64,000 nucleotides of DNA from Paratinospora sagittata (GCA_035771175.1 CM069605.1:16942288-17006287), one strand, 5' to 3'. Shown: positions 21,548 to 33,550, counted from the first letter of the stretch. Notes: a model not told the origin generated them from the letters alone. Numbers and translations are program-made.

Positions 21548-23380
21548 CATATCTCGACACTGGCAGACATAACGAATGGGCTTCTAAACGCTCAAATATC
21601 CAACCAATTTCCATAACACGAGTCAACTCCTCCCAGATCGGGGGCTTCCCCTCAAATTACTTTAGTTGCAAAAGATTTTGAGGTTAGTTCGTTGATGAAT
21701 GACATAATGGGATAAATAGAACTTTCCTTCATTGACAAAATCCTATATGCCCTGCTTTCGAACAAAATAGACATTCTACAAGAGAAGTCGTATTACTATT
21801 AGTAGGAGTGTTAATATGGGCCACCCGACCCGGCCCAACCCTAACAAGCCTGACAAAAAAAGTGGATTGGGTTAGGCTCGGCCAATTTGTTAAATCACTA
21901 GCCCAGCCCTACCCATAACCTGTTAAAAATCTAAAATGGGTTGGGTTGGGCTTCACCCATGGGCCAAATAAACGAGCTGAATGGGCTAAAACTACATGCC
22001 AAGATAGCGGGCCAAGTGGGCTTAAATTGTGGTTTAAGAGATTGGCTAATTAAATTGAACAAAATTTGATATTGCAAAATGGAATATTATTTATATTTAT
22101 TTAATTTTAACTAACATAGAAAATGTTTCCGAGGGATTAACAAAAAAAGATTACAAAGAAATTAAAATAAACAAATTTCCTTTGTCACAATGACTTAAAA
22201 GAATTACTAGAAGTGTTTAAAAATTGCTAAAGAAATGAAATTTCTAAAATATATTAAATATAAGTCAATTATTAATTATAAAAAATAAAATATTGAGACA
22301 ATTCTTCTTCTTCTTCTTCTTCTTCTTCTAAAAAAACAAATATAAAAATATATATCTAAAAAAACAATAACAAGCAACTATTTTACAAACATTAAACATA
22401 AAAGAAGGTAAAAGTGTACTATCCATTAATTAAAATGACAAAAAAAACAAAAGAACAATAGCTAAAAGTGTTAGAAAATATACATACAAAATATGCAAAA
22501 GAGTTGCTCGAGACTCGAAAGATTTAAATTTGGGCCCTTTTTTTTAATGCAGAGAACAAGAACTATTTTGAATTTCCCAGAGTATGTCAACGAGAAATTA
22601 AAAAGTTAACAAAAATATTAAAGTCCTGTAACAAACTTTTTATATATAAAAATCTAGTCTAACAAAAAAGATATTTACTTAAATTACTTAATTTAATAAA
22701 GTAAAATTTTAAAACATTTTCCTAAACTAGTATGATATAGATATGATAAAAATTTTGAATACTTTTTTATTTAAATAACGGCACCTACTTAATTTAATAT
22801 AATAAGATTTCAAAAAATTCTCTCAAAATTGATATGAGAGGATATGATAACAGCAACCTACTTCATTTGATTAGAGTAATTTCTTAAAAAACTTTCTTAA
22901 AATTGAAATGATATATAGATTTTGAGTTAACTTCTACTATTAATTTATATAGAGTAAAAATCTTAACTTAATTAAAGTAAAATTTTAAAACTTTCTTAGA
23001 TTAAATATAAAGAAGATATAATATAAAAAATTTGAGTGAAGAATTTTTATCAATATATATATTAGATTTTTTCTTAATTAAGATTTCTAAAAGTCTTTAG
23101 AATAAGTACGAAAATATTTTAGAAAATGAGACAAGAGTTTTTTTTTTCTAATTTCTAAGTTTAAAACTACTTAATTTAAATAATAGACAATTACAAAAAC
23201 TTTACTAAAAAAATAAAAAAATACAATATAAAAAATCAGCTAGCAGAATTTAGTTAATTTAGATGAATTTGATATGTATATATTCTTTTTTATAGTAATG
23301 AGAACTTTGTTTCTAAAATTATTTCATAATTTAATAGAAAAGATTTAAAATATTTCTTAGAATGTATGCTATTTTTTTTT
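21548..23380. other. AT-rich spacer with small repeats
   Basis: 21548-21700 continues the pre-insertion sequence of copy 2, including a 40-codon open minus frame of unknown identity. 21807-22040 is a GGGCC-rich block of the kind seen at 4122. 22303-22329 is a (TTC)9 microsatellite. The rest is AT-rich and shows no gene. Confidence 0.5.
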
Positions 23381-23829
23381 GGGGCAGCTATATGAACCAC
23401 AAAAAAGCCCTCTTTCTACCACAAAAAAATCACAAATTCAAATTTTCAATACTACCCTCCTACAATTGGACCAAAAAACCCTCTATCTTAAATTTGTGTT
23501 TTTCTAATTTCATCTCAATGACCTTCTAACCCTACCTCACCTTCATCCCTACCCAACCCTCATCTTCTTCCATTTGCAAACCTTTGTACTCCTTGAAGGT
23601 TTTTTTTTTTTTCCAATAGTATTTTAAAGCTATGAGATTCATCTTTGATCGATTACAATCATTTTTATTGTGTTTACAAACATATTTTTGTGTTTTTTAG
23701 TGTGGTGTATGAGAATCTCAAAAAAAGATTCAGTTTTAGAAGACGAAGCACATCTTTCTAAGGTTTTTTTTTTTAAAGCATTGCGAAAGTTTTATTTTTT
23801 TTTTAAATTTTTTTGTTTTGTGGTTTGGT

Positions 23830-23950
23830 CCTACGTGACCGAACCGAAGGTTCTAGGTTCGGTCGCACAAGACCAAACCAATAGTTATTGGTTCGATCCT
23901 GTACGACAAAACCGAGAACCTCAATTCTGTTGCATGGTACTGAACCACCT
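23830..23950 (+). repeat. Hairpin-type GGTTCGGT repeats near the MULE left end
   Basis: Motifs GACCGAACC, GGTTCGGTC and GGTTCGATCC alternate as short inverted pairs. They are the same motif family as the arrays at 36827 and 42322. Confidence 0.6.
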
Positions 23951-26356
23951 ATTTTTAGTTTTTTTTCTATATTTTACCTACATTAATCTCTATTTTATGT
24001 CTTTGAGGTTGTTTTTATAGTCATTAGGTTATTTCTTGTCTAATTGTAATTTCTTTGTTAATTTCGGTTTGAAGAGCCAAGTAAGCCACTGCTGCAGATA
24101 GTTGTAGACTATACAGAACAATTTTCCCCTAACATTTCATTCACGACAAAAGAAGGGTTTGTTTCATGAGTACAAGACGTTGGGAGGAGGAATGATTTGG
24201 TAATTATAACTAGAAATTTTGAGGTAGGGAGGAATTGTAGACGACCTAGAATTACTTTTGCCTGTAAGAGATTCGGTCACTACAAATCTGTCGCTTAGAA
24301 AGATTCAGATAACAAGAAGAAGAAGAGAAGTGACATTGGGACAAAGAAGTGTGGATGTCCTTTTCTGTTAAAGGCAAAGATGCCAAGGGATAATGAATGG
24401 ACATTTTCAATAGCATACGACACTTATAATCATCCAACAGCAAAGTACTTTGAAGGGCATTCCTATGTTGGGAGGTTAACAGAAGAAGAGATGGATATTA
24501 TGATTCAAATGTCTAAAAGCAATGCCAGGCTGAAAGACATCCTCATGACATTAAAAGAAAGAGATGCCAATAATGCATCTACTTTGAAGACGATCTACAA
24601 TGTTAAACAAAAGCACAGGAGAATGGAGTACGAAGGTATATCTCAGATGTAACAATTGTTGCACAAGCTAGAAGAAAAACAATATGTTGAGTGACATAGG
24701 TGTGATGAGGGAACTGATATTGTGAAAGACTTGTTTTGAGCTCATCCTACTGTTGTTGATCTTCTGAGATGCTTTTCACATGTATTGTTGATGGATTGTA
24801 CATACAAGACAAATAAGTACATATTTCCATTGTTACAAATTGTTGGCATTACATCAACATAAATGACATTCTCAGTGGCGATTGCTTATTTAGATTTTGA
24901 AAATGAAGACAATTACATGTAGGCACTAGATAAATTGAAGTAACTGTTCACCCAAAGTAATTGTGACAGACAGAGAGTTGGCTTTGCTTAATGCAATTTC
25001 GATGTTCCCTGATACCGCTCACTTAATCTTTACGTGGCACATAAACAAAAATGTGATGGCTAGATCAAAGGGCTAGAATAATGAGTTTGAAGCTTTTATG
25101 TGGTCGTGGTATAAGTTTGTTGCAAGTGAAATAATGGAGGAATACCACCACCGCAAGAGAGTATTGTCTCAAAAGTATAGTGATTACCCTGGTTTGGTGC
25201 GATATCTAAAATGTACATGGTTGGATCTCCATAAAAGAAAGGTTTGTGAAGGCATGGACAAATCAACTTAGGCATCTTAGCAACACCACAACTAATAGAG
25301 CAGAGAGTGCGCATTCAAAGTTGAAAAGATATTTGGGCTCATCTCAAGGTAACTTTGAATCTTCTTGGGTGGTTATCAATTTCATGCTAGAATTGTAACA
25401 CACAGAGATCAAGGTTTCATTTGAAAAGAGCTTCAACATTGCGCATCACTATCAGGCTTCCACTTACAAAAAATTGCGTGGCTTCACCTCTAAAGCTGCA
25501 TTGGAGAAGATATCCGAGGAGCTAAAATGGAGTGAATATATTGGGATGGACTGGAATGCTTATGGTTGTGTGTTACAAAGAACACATGGGTTACCTTGTG
25601 CCCATGAGCTTGTTTTGTATAAAGAAGCTAATATGCCAATTTTCCTATCATCCGTAGATGTCCATTGGAAGAAACTAAATCTCATTCATTGAAAGTCTAA
25701 TAGTGAACCAAAATTAAATTTTGTTGCCGAGATTGAACAGTTGTTAAGGAAATATGAGAGTTGTGATGGGAGTGGCAAGGCTAAAATGATTCAAAAGCTT
25801 AGAGAGCTAAGTACCCCTTCATCCACTTCTATCACTGTGCCTGAGGAGATAAAGAAAACAAGAGGGAGTATAACACCCCCGAAAAATGGCCCATATTTTA
25901 CCAAATAATGTAGAAATCATGCACTTGAAAAACACCTGAACACTGTCCCAAAAAATCCTAGAGAAAATGCCCCGAAAAATCAAAAACCCGAAGAGGTAAT
26001 GCCAACGTGCCCTTGCCATTTTCTATAAATAAAGGGGGGACCCCTCCTCCAAACAACTCTCCTCCGTTGCTGCATCCCCTGGAATACGCCAAGACTCTGC
26101 TCTCCTGCGTTGGTGCAAAACGCTTGTGTTCCAAGGTTGGGATGAAGGCATAGGTTTGCGTACCTTTTACATGTTGATAATCATAGCATTGCATTTACCA
26201 TGTTCATGATACCATGCTACTTTACTCCATGCATTGACATATTGAGAATATATATATATTAAGGGTCTAGCTCAATGCGTTGTCTTTCTAAGGCCAGTGG
26301 GACCCTTTGTGACAAAAGGTTAAGCCCATTGCTTGTGGACTTGTAGCTGCTTCGCA

Positions 26357-26361
26357 CTCAA
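26357..26361. repeat. Left target-site duplication (CTCAA) of family A copy 3
   Basis: CTCAA here and at 35127-35131 flank copy 3 exactly. Confidence 0.95.
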
Positions 26362-28010
26362 TGTCACACCCCGCCAGGAAGCGCCTAAACCGGCGGTACA
26401 CTCACGGACGGGTAGCGCATTTGGAACAATTACAACGGTAACAACAGAGTGCGCAGTGGAAATACGGTACACACAGTACAAATCTGATTTCATATAATTC
26501 AGAATTCTTTTGTACATAAAATGGTCATGGGAACATACTCCCAAAATCCCCAATGAATAATACAAAGGGTACAAAATGTGGGCCCCATAACCTGCACCCA
26601 GTCCACCCTAATTTTCTGTGAAAGATTGGATAATAATTGAGTGAGCTTAACGCGCTCAGTGGGTAAATAGTGCATGAGTATAACAATTAATAAAGCATAC
26701 TTCAATATCAAATATCTTAAATACACATGTGAGCATCATAATCAATCAATATGTATGTATGCATGACACAGTCTCGTAATGGTTTGATGAACGTACATCG
26801 CCTGAATTCACGTACAGGAACGATGCTCTGGATTCACGTACTGATGTCCCTCCCCAGGTGTAGCCGGGTTCTCATGTACGTCCTTCTCCAGAGAAATATA
26901 ATGAATAGCGAGCAATGCTCCTAACTATTCTTTGAGTCATAAACCATATACGTCCCTAGGTGGTGATATGTATGATGCCAATGCATGAACTGGTCTAGTC
27001 TACTGGTCTGGTCTTTTCTTTGACATTTAGACTGACTTTGGCAACGTCTAGTGATCCTTATCAAGGTCGGTATCACGACGTGCAAGGTTAGGACATTCAG
27101 TATTACTGTATAAGCTGATAGCTTTCAATAAGACCAACTAGATCAGTCCCCAGTTGAGAGATGAGACACTAGGTCTGCTTTAATACCAATCGCCTAGAGC
27201 AGCCCGCTGCCTCCCGTTCACTATTTAAAGTTACTGAGGACAAGACCGAGTCTAGTTGAGTCAGATTGACCACAAATCCGGCATTATAATAGTGCAATAC
27301 ATGAAATCCAAATATACAGGCATAAGTGCGGCAATATAAACAGTATATGACATAATGCAGCGTAAATGAATAGTAGACATAATAATAATTGAATGTAAAC
27401 TTTAATAAAAGTTATGAAACACGCAAACCTATGTTTCGTTCCCCACCTTCAGATAAAACTTCTTCTTTCAGATCTGGCACTTTCCTCCGGACAGAACGTT
27501 GTTGCATCGCACTGAGAGTCTCGGATAGAGAGTCTCAAAAACTTAGAGTGCGTGGAAAGGAGAGAAAATTCACAAGAGAAGGTGATTTGGTGTGAGGAAT
27601 GAGAAATGAGGAGGTTTCTTATATAGAGATTTTTGCGCCTGAACGTTCGGGCATGCGCCTGTACGTTCTGGCATGCGCCTGAACGTTCTGGCATGCGCCT
27701 GAACGTTCTGGCATGCGCCTGTACGTTCTGGCATGCCTTGCGCCTGAACATTCTGGCATGCGCCCGAACGTTTGGGCATGCATTGCGCCTGAACGTTCTG
27801 GCATGCGCCTGAACGTTCTGGCATGCGCCTGAACGTTCTGTCATGAGCCTGAACGTTCTGGCATGCGCCTGAATGTTCTGTAATGCGCCTGAACGTTCTG
27901 TCATGCGCCTGAACGTTCTGTCATGCGCCTGAACGTTCTGTCATGCGCCTGAACGTTCGGGCGTTGCCCAAATAGTAATTTTTTTTTTTTGTGAAATGCA
28001 GGGTATTACA
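26362..28010 (-). repeat. 3' LTR of family A copy 3
   Basis: 1649 bp; complementary termini as in copy 2; PPT follows at 28011. TATA (complement) lies at about 27619-27626. It contains 16 dyad units. Confidence 0.95.
27641..27965 (-). repeat. 20-bp dyad array (GAACGTTC type), 16 units
   Basis: Units follow GCGCCTGAACGTTCTGGCAT with variants (GTACGTTC, GAATGTTC, GAACATTC). The first and last units read GAACGTTCGGGC, closer to the perfect palindrome than inner units. The partner LTR has ten units. Confidence 0.95.
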
Positions 28011-28466
28011 CTCTACCCCCCTTAAAGGGATTTCGCCCTCGAAATCAAGTCAAGTAGTGATGAGGGTTATCGGCTTGAGAAGTAGCCCAGGTGGATAAGG
28101 AGGCCACTGCATGTGTGCATCACTATATCCATTGATATTATTTTCAGACATCTGCATAGTTATTGAAGTGAAACAATGGATCAAGATAGGTGTAAACAAT
28201 GTTTCATCTTGTGATTGATAAGTGAAAATAATACAATGTACCACATCATCAGTTGGTACTAGAAAACAATTCAGGGTATTTCTGTTTAATTGTTGCTTCT
28301 AGTTCCCATGTTGCTTCCTCTACGCCGTGGTGATCCCAGAGCACTTTCACAAGTGGTATGTTACGTCGTCGTAGTTCTTGAGTTTTTCGATCTAAAATCT
28401 GGATTGCTTTCTCCTGATACGTATTTCCTTCCTCAACCCGAACCTCGACTAAAGGGATGATATGCG
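28011..28466 (-). pseudogene. PPT, shortened post-pol region and pol 3' tip of copy 3
   Basis: The PPT is at 28011-28023. The post-pol region keeps the MSENNINGYSD start and the terminal part but lacks the middle. From 28466 down to 28249 the frame encodes the end of integrase and the chromodomain (VLWDHHGVEEATWE, ELFSSTN), like copies 1 and 2. It breaks abruptly at 28467. Confidence 0.88.
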
Positions 28467-28495
28467 ACCTACCAAGTTGTTGGTGGAGCAAACTT
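28467..28495 (+). pseudogene. Inverted gag fragment in copy 3
   Basis: The plus strand encodes ATYQVVGGANL, the family A gag motif ATYQLVSGANIWW of copy 2, but in the orientation opposite to copy 3. It shows that part of an oppositely oriented family member was joined here. Confidence 0.75.
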
Positions 28496-28922
28496 GTCAC
28501 ACCCTGGGTTGCACAGCGTGCCCCCTACCCAGGTGTGGGCGCACCCCCTCGGGGCGAACGCCTAGCCATAGTACCACATAATATTGTCACATCTAGCCGA
28601 ATTCGCGATACACAATAGGGCCCTAGTAACGGACTAGATCATTTACCCCCACTATTCATTAATAGTGAAGGGCCTCCCCCAGTGGCTACTCAGAATGCAA
28701 AATCAGACTCCTTAAGGGAGGTCTCGAGTTCGATTCTGGGGAAGGCCCTTCACTATTCATGAATAGTGGGGGTAAATGATCTAGTCCGTTACTAGGGCCC
28801 TGTTGTGTATCGCGAATTCGGCTAGATGTGACAATGTTATGTGGTACTATGGCTAGGCGTTCGCCCCGAAGGGGTGCGCCCACACCTGGGTAGGGGGCAC
28901 GCTGTGCAACCCAGGGTGTGAC
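28496..28922. mobile_element. Foldback (long inverted repeat) element, about 427 bp
   Basis: Arms 28496-28681 and 28737-28922 are nearly perfect inverted complements of about 186 bp, ends GTCACACCCTGGGTTGC and its complement. The 55-bp loop contains GAGTTCGATTC, which resembles the B box of tRNA-derived SINEs. It inserted in or next to the inverted gag fragment. No clear target duplication is seen. The arms would form a strong hairpin RNA if transcribed. Family not recognised. Confidence 0.9.
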
Positions 28923-28937
28923 TAAAAAAGCCTCATG

Positions 28938-30214
28938 TGTAATACCCTGTATTTCACAAAAAAAATTACTATTTGTGTAATGCCCGAACGTTCAGGCGCA
29001 TGCCAGAACGTTCATGCGCATGACCGAACGTTCAGGCGCATGACAGAACGTTCTGGCGCATGCCAGAACGTTCAGGCGCAATGCATGCCCAAACGTTCAG
29101 GCGCATGCCAGAACGTTCAAGCGCAAGGCATGCCAGAACGTTCAGGCGCATGACAGAACGTTAAGGCGCATGACAGAACGTTCAGGCGCATAACAGAACG
29201 TTCAGGCGCATGACAAAACGTTCAGGCGCATGCCAAAACATTCAGGCGCAATGCATGCCCAAACGTTCAAGCGCATGACAGAACGTTCAGGCGCATGCCA
29301 TAACGTTCAGGAGCATGACAGAACGTTCAGGCGCATGACAGAACGTTCAGGCGCATGCCAGAACGTACAGGCGCATGCCAGAATGTTCAGGCGCATGCCA
29401 GAACGTACAGGCGCATGCCAGAACGTACAGGCGCATGCCAGAACGTTCAGGCGCATGCCAGAATGTACAGGCGCATGCCAAAACGTTAGGCGCATGCCAG
29501 AACGTTAGGCGCATGCCAGAACGTACAGGCCCATGCCAGAACGTTCAGGCCCATGCCAGAACGTTCAGGCCCATGCCAGAACGTTCAGGCCCATGCCAGA
29601 ACGTTCAGGCCCATGCCAGAACGTTCAGGCGCACGACAGAACGTTCAGGCGCACGCTAGAACGTTCAGGCGCACGCTAGAACGTTCAGGCGCACGCTAGA
29701 ACGTTCAGGCGCATGACAGAACCTTCAGGCGCATGACAGAACCTTCAGGCGCATGACAGAACCTTCAGGCGCATGACAGAACGTTCAGGCGCATGATAGA
29801 ACATTCAGGCGCATGACAGAACGTTCAGGCACAATGCATGCCCAAACGTTCAGGCGCATGCCAGAACGTTCAAGCGCAAGGCATGCCAGAAAGTTCAGGC
29901 GCATGACAGAACGTTTAGGCGCATGACAGAACGTTTAGGCGCATGACAGAACGTTCAGGGGCATGACAGAACGTTCAGGCGCATGCCAGAACGTTCAGGC
30001 GCAATGCATGCCAGAACGTTCAGGCGCAATGCATGCCTAAACGTTCAGGCGCATGACAGAACGTTCAGGCGCAAGACATGCGAGAACGTTCAGGCGCAAG
30101 GCATGCTAGAACGTTCAGCCGCATGCCAGAACGTTCAGGCACATGCCAGAACGTACAGGCGCATGCCAAAACGTTCAGGCGCATGCCAGAACATTTAGGC
30201 GCTTGCCCGAACGG
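28938..30214 (+). repeat. Family A LTR start with giant dyad array, about 60 units
   Basis: The LTR begins TGTAATACCCTG at 28938, then from 28980 about 60 consecutive units of pattern CATGCCAGAACGTTCAGGCG run to 30214, where the array fuses to gag. Units are mostly 20 bp; some carry 28-29-bp spacers with GCAATGCATGCC or GCAAGGCATGCC. Local blocks share private variants (six units with GGCCCATGCC near 29530-29630; three with GCACGCTAGAACG; three with AGAACCTTC), showing block amplification. There is no TATA or R/U5 after the array, so it is a detached upstream region. Confidence 0.93.
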
Positions 30215-30458
30215 CTGCAGTCTCATGAACGACAGTTTGAACAGTGGCCTTCATCGCCTCAATAAATCCAGCGAAGAAGGTTTCAATGCTTGAAGGCATG
30301 GCAAAGGGTGCGGGTGGGGGTGGGATTGCCTGCCCAGATGGAGTGGCAGTGTCGGGTGTGGCCTATGCTGATGTCGGAGGCGGCGGTTCCTGAATCTCAG
30401 GAGGTGCCTCAACTGCGGGACGAACAGTACGTGGCCTTCCTCTCTTTCTTGTTTGCAT
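30211..30458 (-). pseudogene. Gag N-terminal fragment of family A copy 3
   Basis: ATG at 30458; the basic start and Pro-rich stretch match copy 2 gag closely (for example AVEAPPEIQEPPPP and SSIETFFAGFIEAMK). It is cut after about 80 residues at the array junction. Confidence 0.85.
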
Positions 30459-31242
30459 TTTCTCACTGGCAAGGAGAAAATAAAACCAAGATTAAGAAAT
30501 TGTGGGCAAGTATAATGTTATAGTATGCTCAGCAACAATTTCGAGAGTACTGTAATATTAAAATCACCTATTTTTCTAAGTAGAGTGTAAAGTTGTTGTT
30601 GAGGAATCAAAGAATCTTATATATCTCGTATGTGTGGCCATGGTGTAAAAACAAACAAGGTTAGAATGTTTATATAATAAGTACAAAATTGTGCAAGTAT
30701 TTCAAAAGATTTGATTTTGGTCTTTGTGAACATACATATATTTTATTGAAAATCCATACGAGTCATAAGAATTCTAAGATGTGCCTCGGTAAATAGCCTG
30801 AGCTAACGTTCTATCGTAATCTTATGCATTCAAACGCTTACTCATAGTCTTTTCGATTATTATCTAAGTTCAGGTGTCCCATACCACATGAATTTAGTAA
30901 TAAGGGTGTCAATCAAGTTAAGTTGTATGAACACGGTCTCTAAAAACATTGGCTGAATAGAAGTTCACTAATAGTATCATCCAAAGTTACTCGTCCCATA
31001 CCGTGTAAACTTAGTGATAATATTAGTAATGCAACTTTCTCCAAATGTTTCTTTTCACACAAGGTCATGGGTTTTCTTACTTCCACATTTTATTTAGTAT
31101 CCTCCAATTTTGTTGTGTCCCATACCACTCCAAAGTTAGTGATACAAAAGAAAAAATGGTTGTAAGTCGGCCCACCAAAGATAGTCTTTAAACAAAACAA
31201 TTTCATTCATATATATCAAAGAAAAGTTTACAATGCCAGTAA
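30459..31242 (-). other. Spacer between ORF1 and gag, copy 3
   Basis: Non-coding and closely similar to 17559-18340 of copy 2. Confidence 0.55.
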
Positions 31243-32823
31243 TTAATTGTGACTTTCGTGTCTACTACCGCTCCTTCGAGATCTACTGCTACGTAGAGAA
31301 CGACTACTAACAGAAGGCTGAGAGTTTGCACGCTCTGCGTCGGAGTTCTGCAAACGAGTTAATATATTAGTGTGGCTCTCTTTCAGTGCAGCAATATGGG
31401 ATGCCATGTCATCTAACCGTTCAAGTAGGTTTGTCGGTTGTCCCATTGGTGGTTGATGGGTCGTTTGTCCCGTAGGAGAAGGGTAGGCCATAGACATTGG
31501 GGGAAAGTATGGGTTCATAGGTGGAAGGTAGTTGTTTCGATTGTGCGGGAATCCCCTAACTAGAACCCCATGGATATTTGGATTTGTTTGTGGTGAAAAA
31601 GTTTGAAACAATGGGCTTATCGGGATGTTTTGTCCTCCAAGATTTGGTGACGCCCAATATTGTTGTTGTTGGTTCACAGCAACTTGTGGAACTGGCTGAT
31701 ACTGTACCGTAGGAGTTGGAAATCATTGGTACGAAGTGGTGCCTGGAGTGGGCAAGTTCCACGTTGGTGGATTTGCTTGCGTACCTTGTCTATCATGACT
31801 TTGTGTAGGTTGATTTAGTGTGGCATATAACTTTTCGTCAGTGAATGGACGATCGGTTGGAGCACTATTCAGGGCTGGGTCTGATGTAGGAGTTGGGTTT
31901 GAATCATTATTTGGGCCTTCTTGGACGGGCATCTTGCGTCGACTTTTGCGAAGGAAACGTCCATGCTTATCTCTCATTCTTGCGGCATTTCTTAACGTCG
32001 TGCCGAATATATCTTCGTCAGTTACCCCTCCACTTGTGCCATATGCCTTGAAGATAAAAGATGCTATAACTGGTTCAGTGATGAGCTTTGACGTTCCATC
32101 GAAAGTGGCGACGTTTGCCTCGAATAGTATCCTCATAATCAAGACTCCGTAGCCGAGGAATTCTTTTCTTAAAGGGTGTTGTATTACCCTCAACATTTGT
32201 TGGATAATAATGTGAGGTAGGGAGACCTTAATTTTCTTCTCTATGCAGTATAACATCAGAAGTTGAGCCCTTGACATTGTGCCTCTAGTCCCCCTTTCTG
32301 GCAAGATGTTGCCGTAGACAATCTTTCCGAGGCCGACAAAAGATGGCATAAGATGATTGGTTGGGAGGTTGGTGTATGTTGATTGAGTGTATGGCTCTTT
32401 GACGAGGGAATTGAACAATTGTTCATTAGATTCTGCGATCTCTGCAACTGTCTGGGGTTCATGTGGATCAATAATCCTTTCCTCAATCGGAATCTCCAAA
32501 AGTCGAGCAATAAGTTCGACGTTGATAGAAATTTTTATCCCCATAACTTTTGTCTCCCATACAGGGCTGATTCCCTCTTCTGGAAGTCCTACATAATTCA
32601 TGGCTTCATAGAAGGAGCTGACCAAGTTGTAAGAGACTTGTCCCTCGACTTTGGTTATATTTAACAAATCCAATGTTGTGAGTTTGTCGTGAAGGATTGG
32701 GCGGAGGCGGAGATCTTTATTGTCGATGCTCCTCATGGTCATAACCACTCTTTTGGACAATTCCGTTAGTCTAGTGGGAATTGGTTCCCGGCCAGTGGAA
32801 GTTGTTCCTTCCCTTGAGGCCAT
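31243..32823 (-). pseudogene. ORF1 upstream of gag, copy 3 (one in-frame stop)
   Basis: The start MASREGTTS at 32823 is the one shared with copy 2. The frame is open for 366 codons to a TGA at about 31725, then continues in the same frame for 160 codons, giving about 526 residues. The N-terminal to central domain (FYEAMNYVGLPEEGI, GIKISINVELIARLLEIPIE, TMSRAQLLMLYCIEKKIKV, FLGYGVLIMRILFEA) looks like the plant transposon protein domain PF20167. The C-terminal part is Gln/Pro-rich, with a short coiled-coil-like helix (LLERLDDMASHIAALKESH) and Ser/Arg tail. Only one disabling change in about 1.6 kb suggests recent function. Role unknown; RNA binding or an accessory gag-like function are guesses. 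Confidence 0.85.
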
Positions 32824-33533
32824 TCTTTTGCTGAAAGGAAAATAAATTTGTGTGAAAGACACAAAATATATTCCTAATATTTTTAAGATTTATGCCTTGT
32901 CTGCTAGACATTATTTTCGAGTTTTCTTTTGATGTTTATACCATCATGAGATTTTCTTCATTAGTGATTTGATGTATATATGTCGTATTCACATATGAAT
33001 GTATAGACATATTTAATCATAACTATATATAGTTTCCAAAAATCAACTATTTGAAATATGTATATATGTCGTATTCACATATGAATGTATAGACATATTT
33101 AATGATAACTATAGTTTTCATAAATCAACTATATATATATATATTTGAAATTAAACTATATAAAAATCATATATAGTTGTTTTTAATCCAAATCTTAACT
33201 ATATATATAATTCATATATATATATATAGTTTTAGATATATCAAATAAAATTTTTTTCAAATTTTTTTTTTTGAATAAATTGTTTTCGAAAAATAAAATA
33301 AAAATTTTGAATTTTTTTTTTTTTGAAAAATAAATATTTTTCGAAAAATAAAATTTTTTCCATTTTTTTTTTTTTTAAATTTTTTATATACCTCATATAC
33401 ACTAAGGTATATAGATATATATATTCAACCATAACTACACATATAGTTTCTAATAAATCATGACTATATGTATATTAAAATCAAACAATATACAAATCAT
33501 ATAGTTTTCTAGATATATATATGTGGACCGTAC
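32824..33533 (-). other. 5' leader of family A copy 3
   Basis: Extremely AT-rich, with ATATATA and poly-T stretches and a partial direct duplication (about 32970-33040 and 33058-33125). No coding content. Confidence 0.6.
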
Positions 33534-33545
33534 GCTCTGATACCA
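33534..33545 (-). promoter_or_regulatory. Primer binding site (tRNA-iMet), copy 3
   Basis: The minus strand reads TGGTATCAGAGC, a full 12-base match to the complement of the initiator tRNA-Met 3' end, five bases inside the LTR. Confidence 0.95.
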
Positions 33546-33550
33546 TTAAA

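Noticed and set aside
10403..21681. GLPGLPG / TSGHVPGL repetitive open frames in copy 2 LTRs
   Set aside because: Translations of the GGACTTCC-type array, not collagen-like proteins.
28682..28736. tRNA gene in the foldback loop
   Set aside because: Only a B-box-like motif is present; no cloverleaf, A box or anticodon arm can be drawn in the loop.
28980..30214. CRISPR-like array of regular repeats
   Set aside because: The units are contiguous near-identical 20-mers without unique spacers, in a plant LTR; no cas genes.
27449..30293. Long open frames encoding repeated MPERSGACQNVQAH-like peptides in the dyad arrays
   Set aside because: A 20-bp unit without stops gives a 20-residue periodic frame in all phases (3 x 20 bp = 20 codons). 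They occur on both strands and lie in LTR U3, so they are by-products of the repeat.
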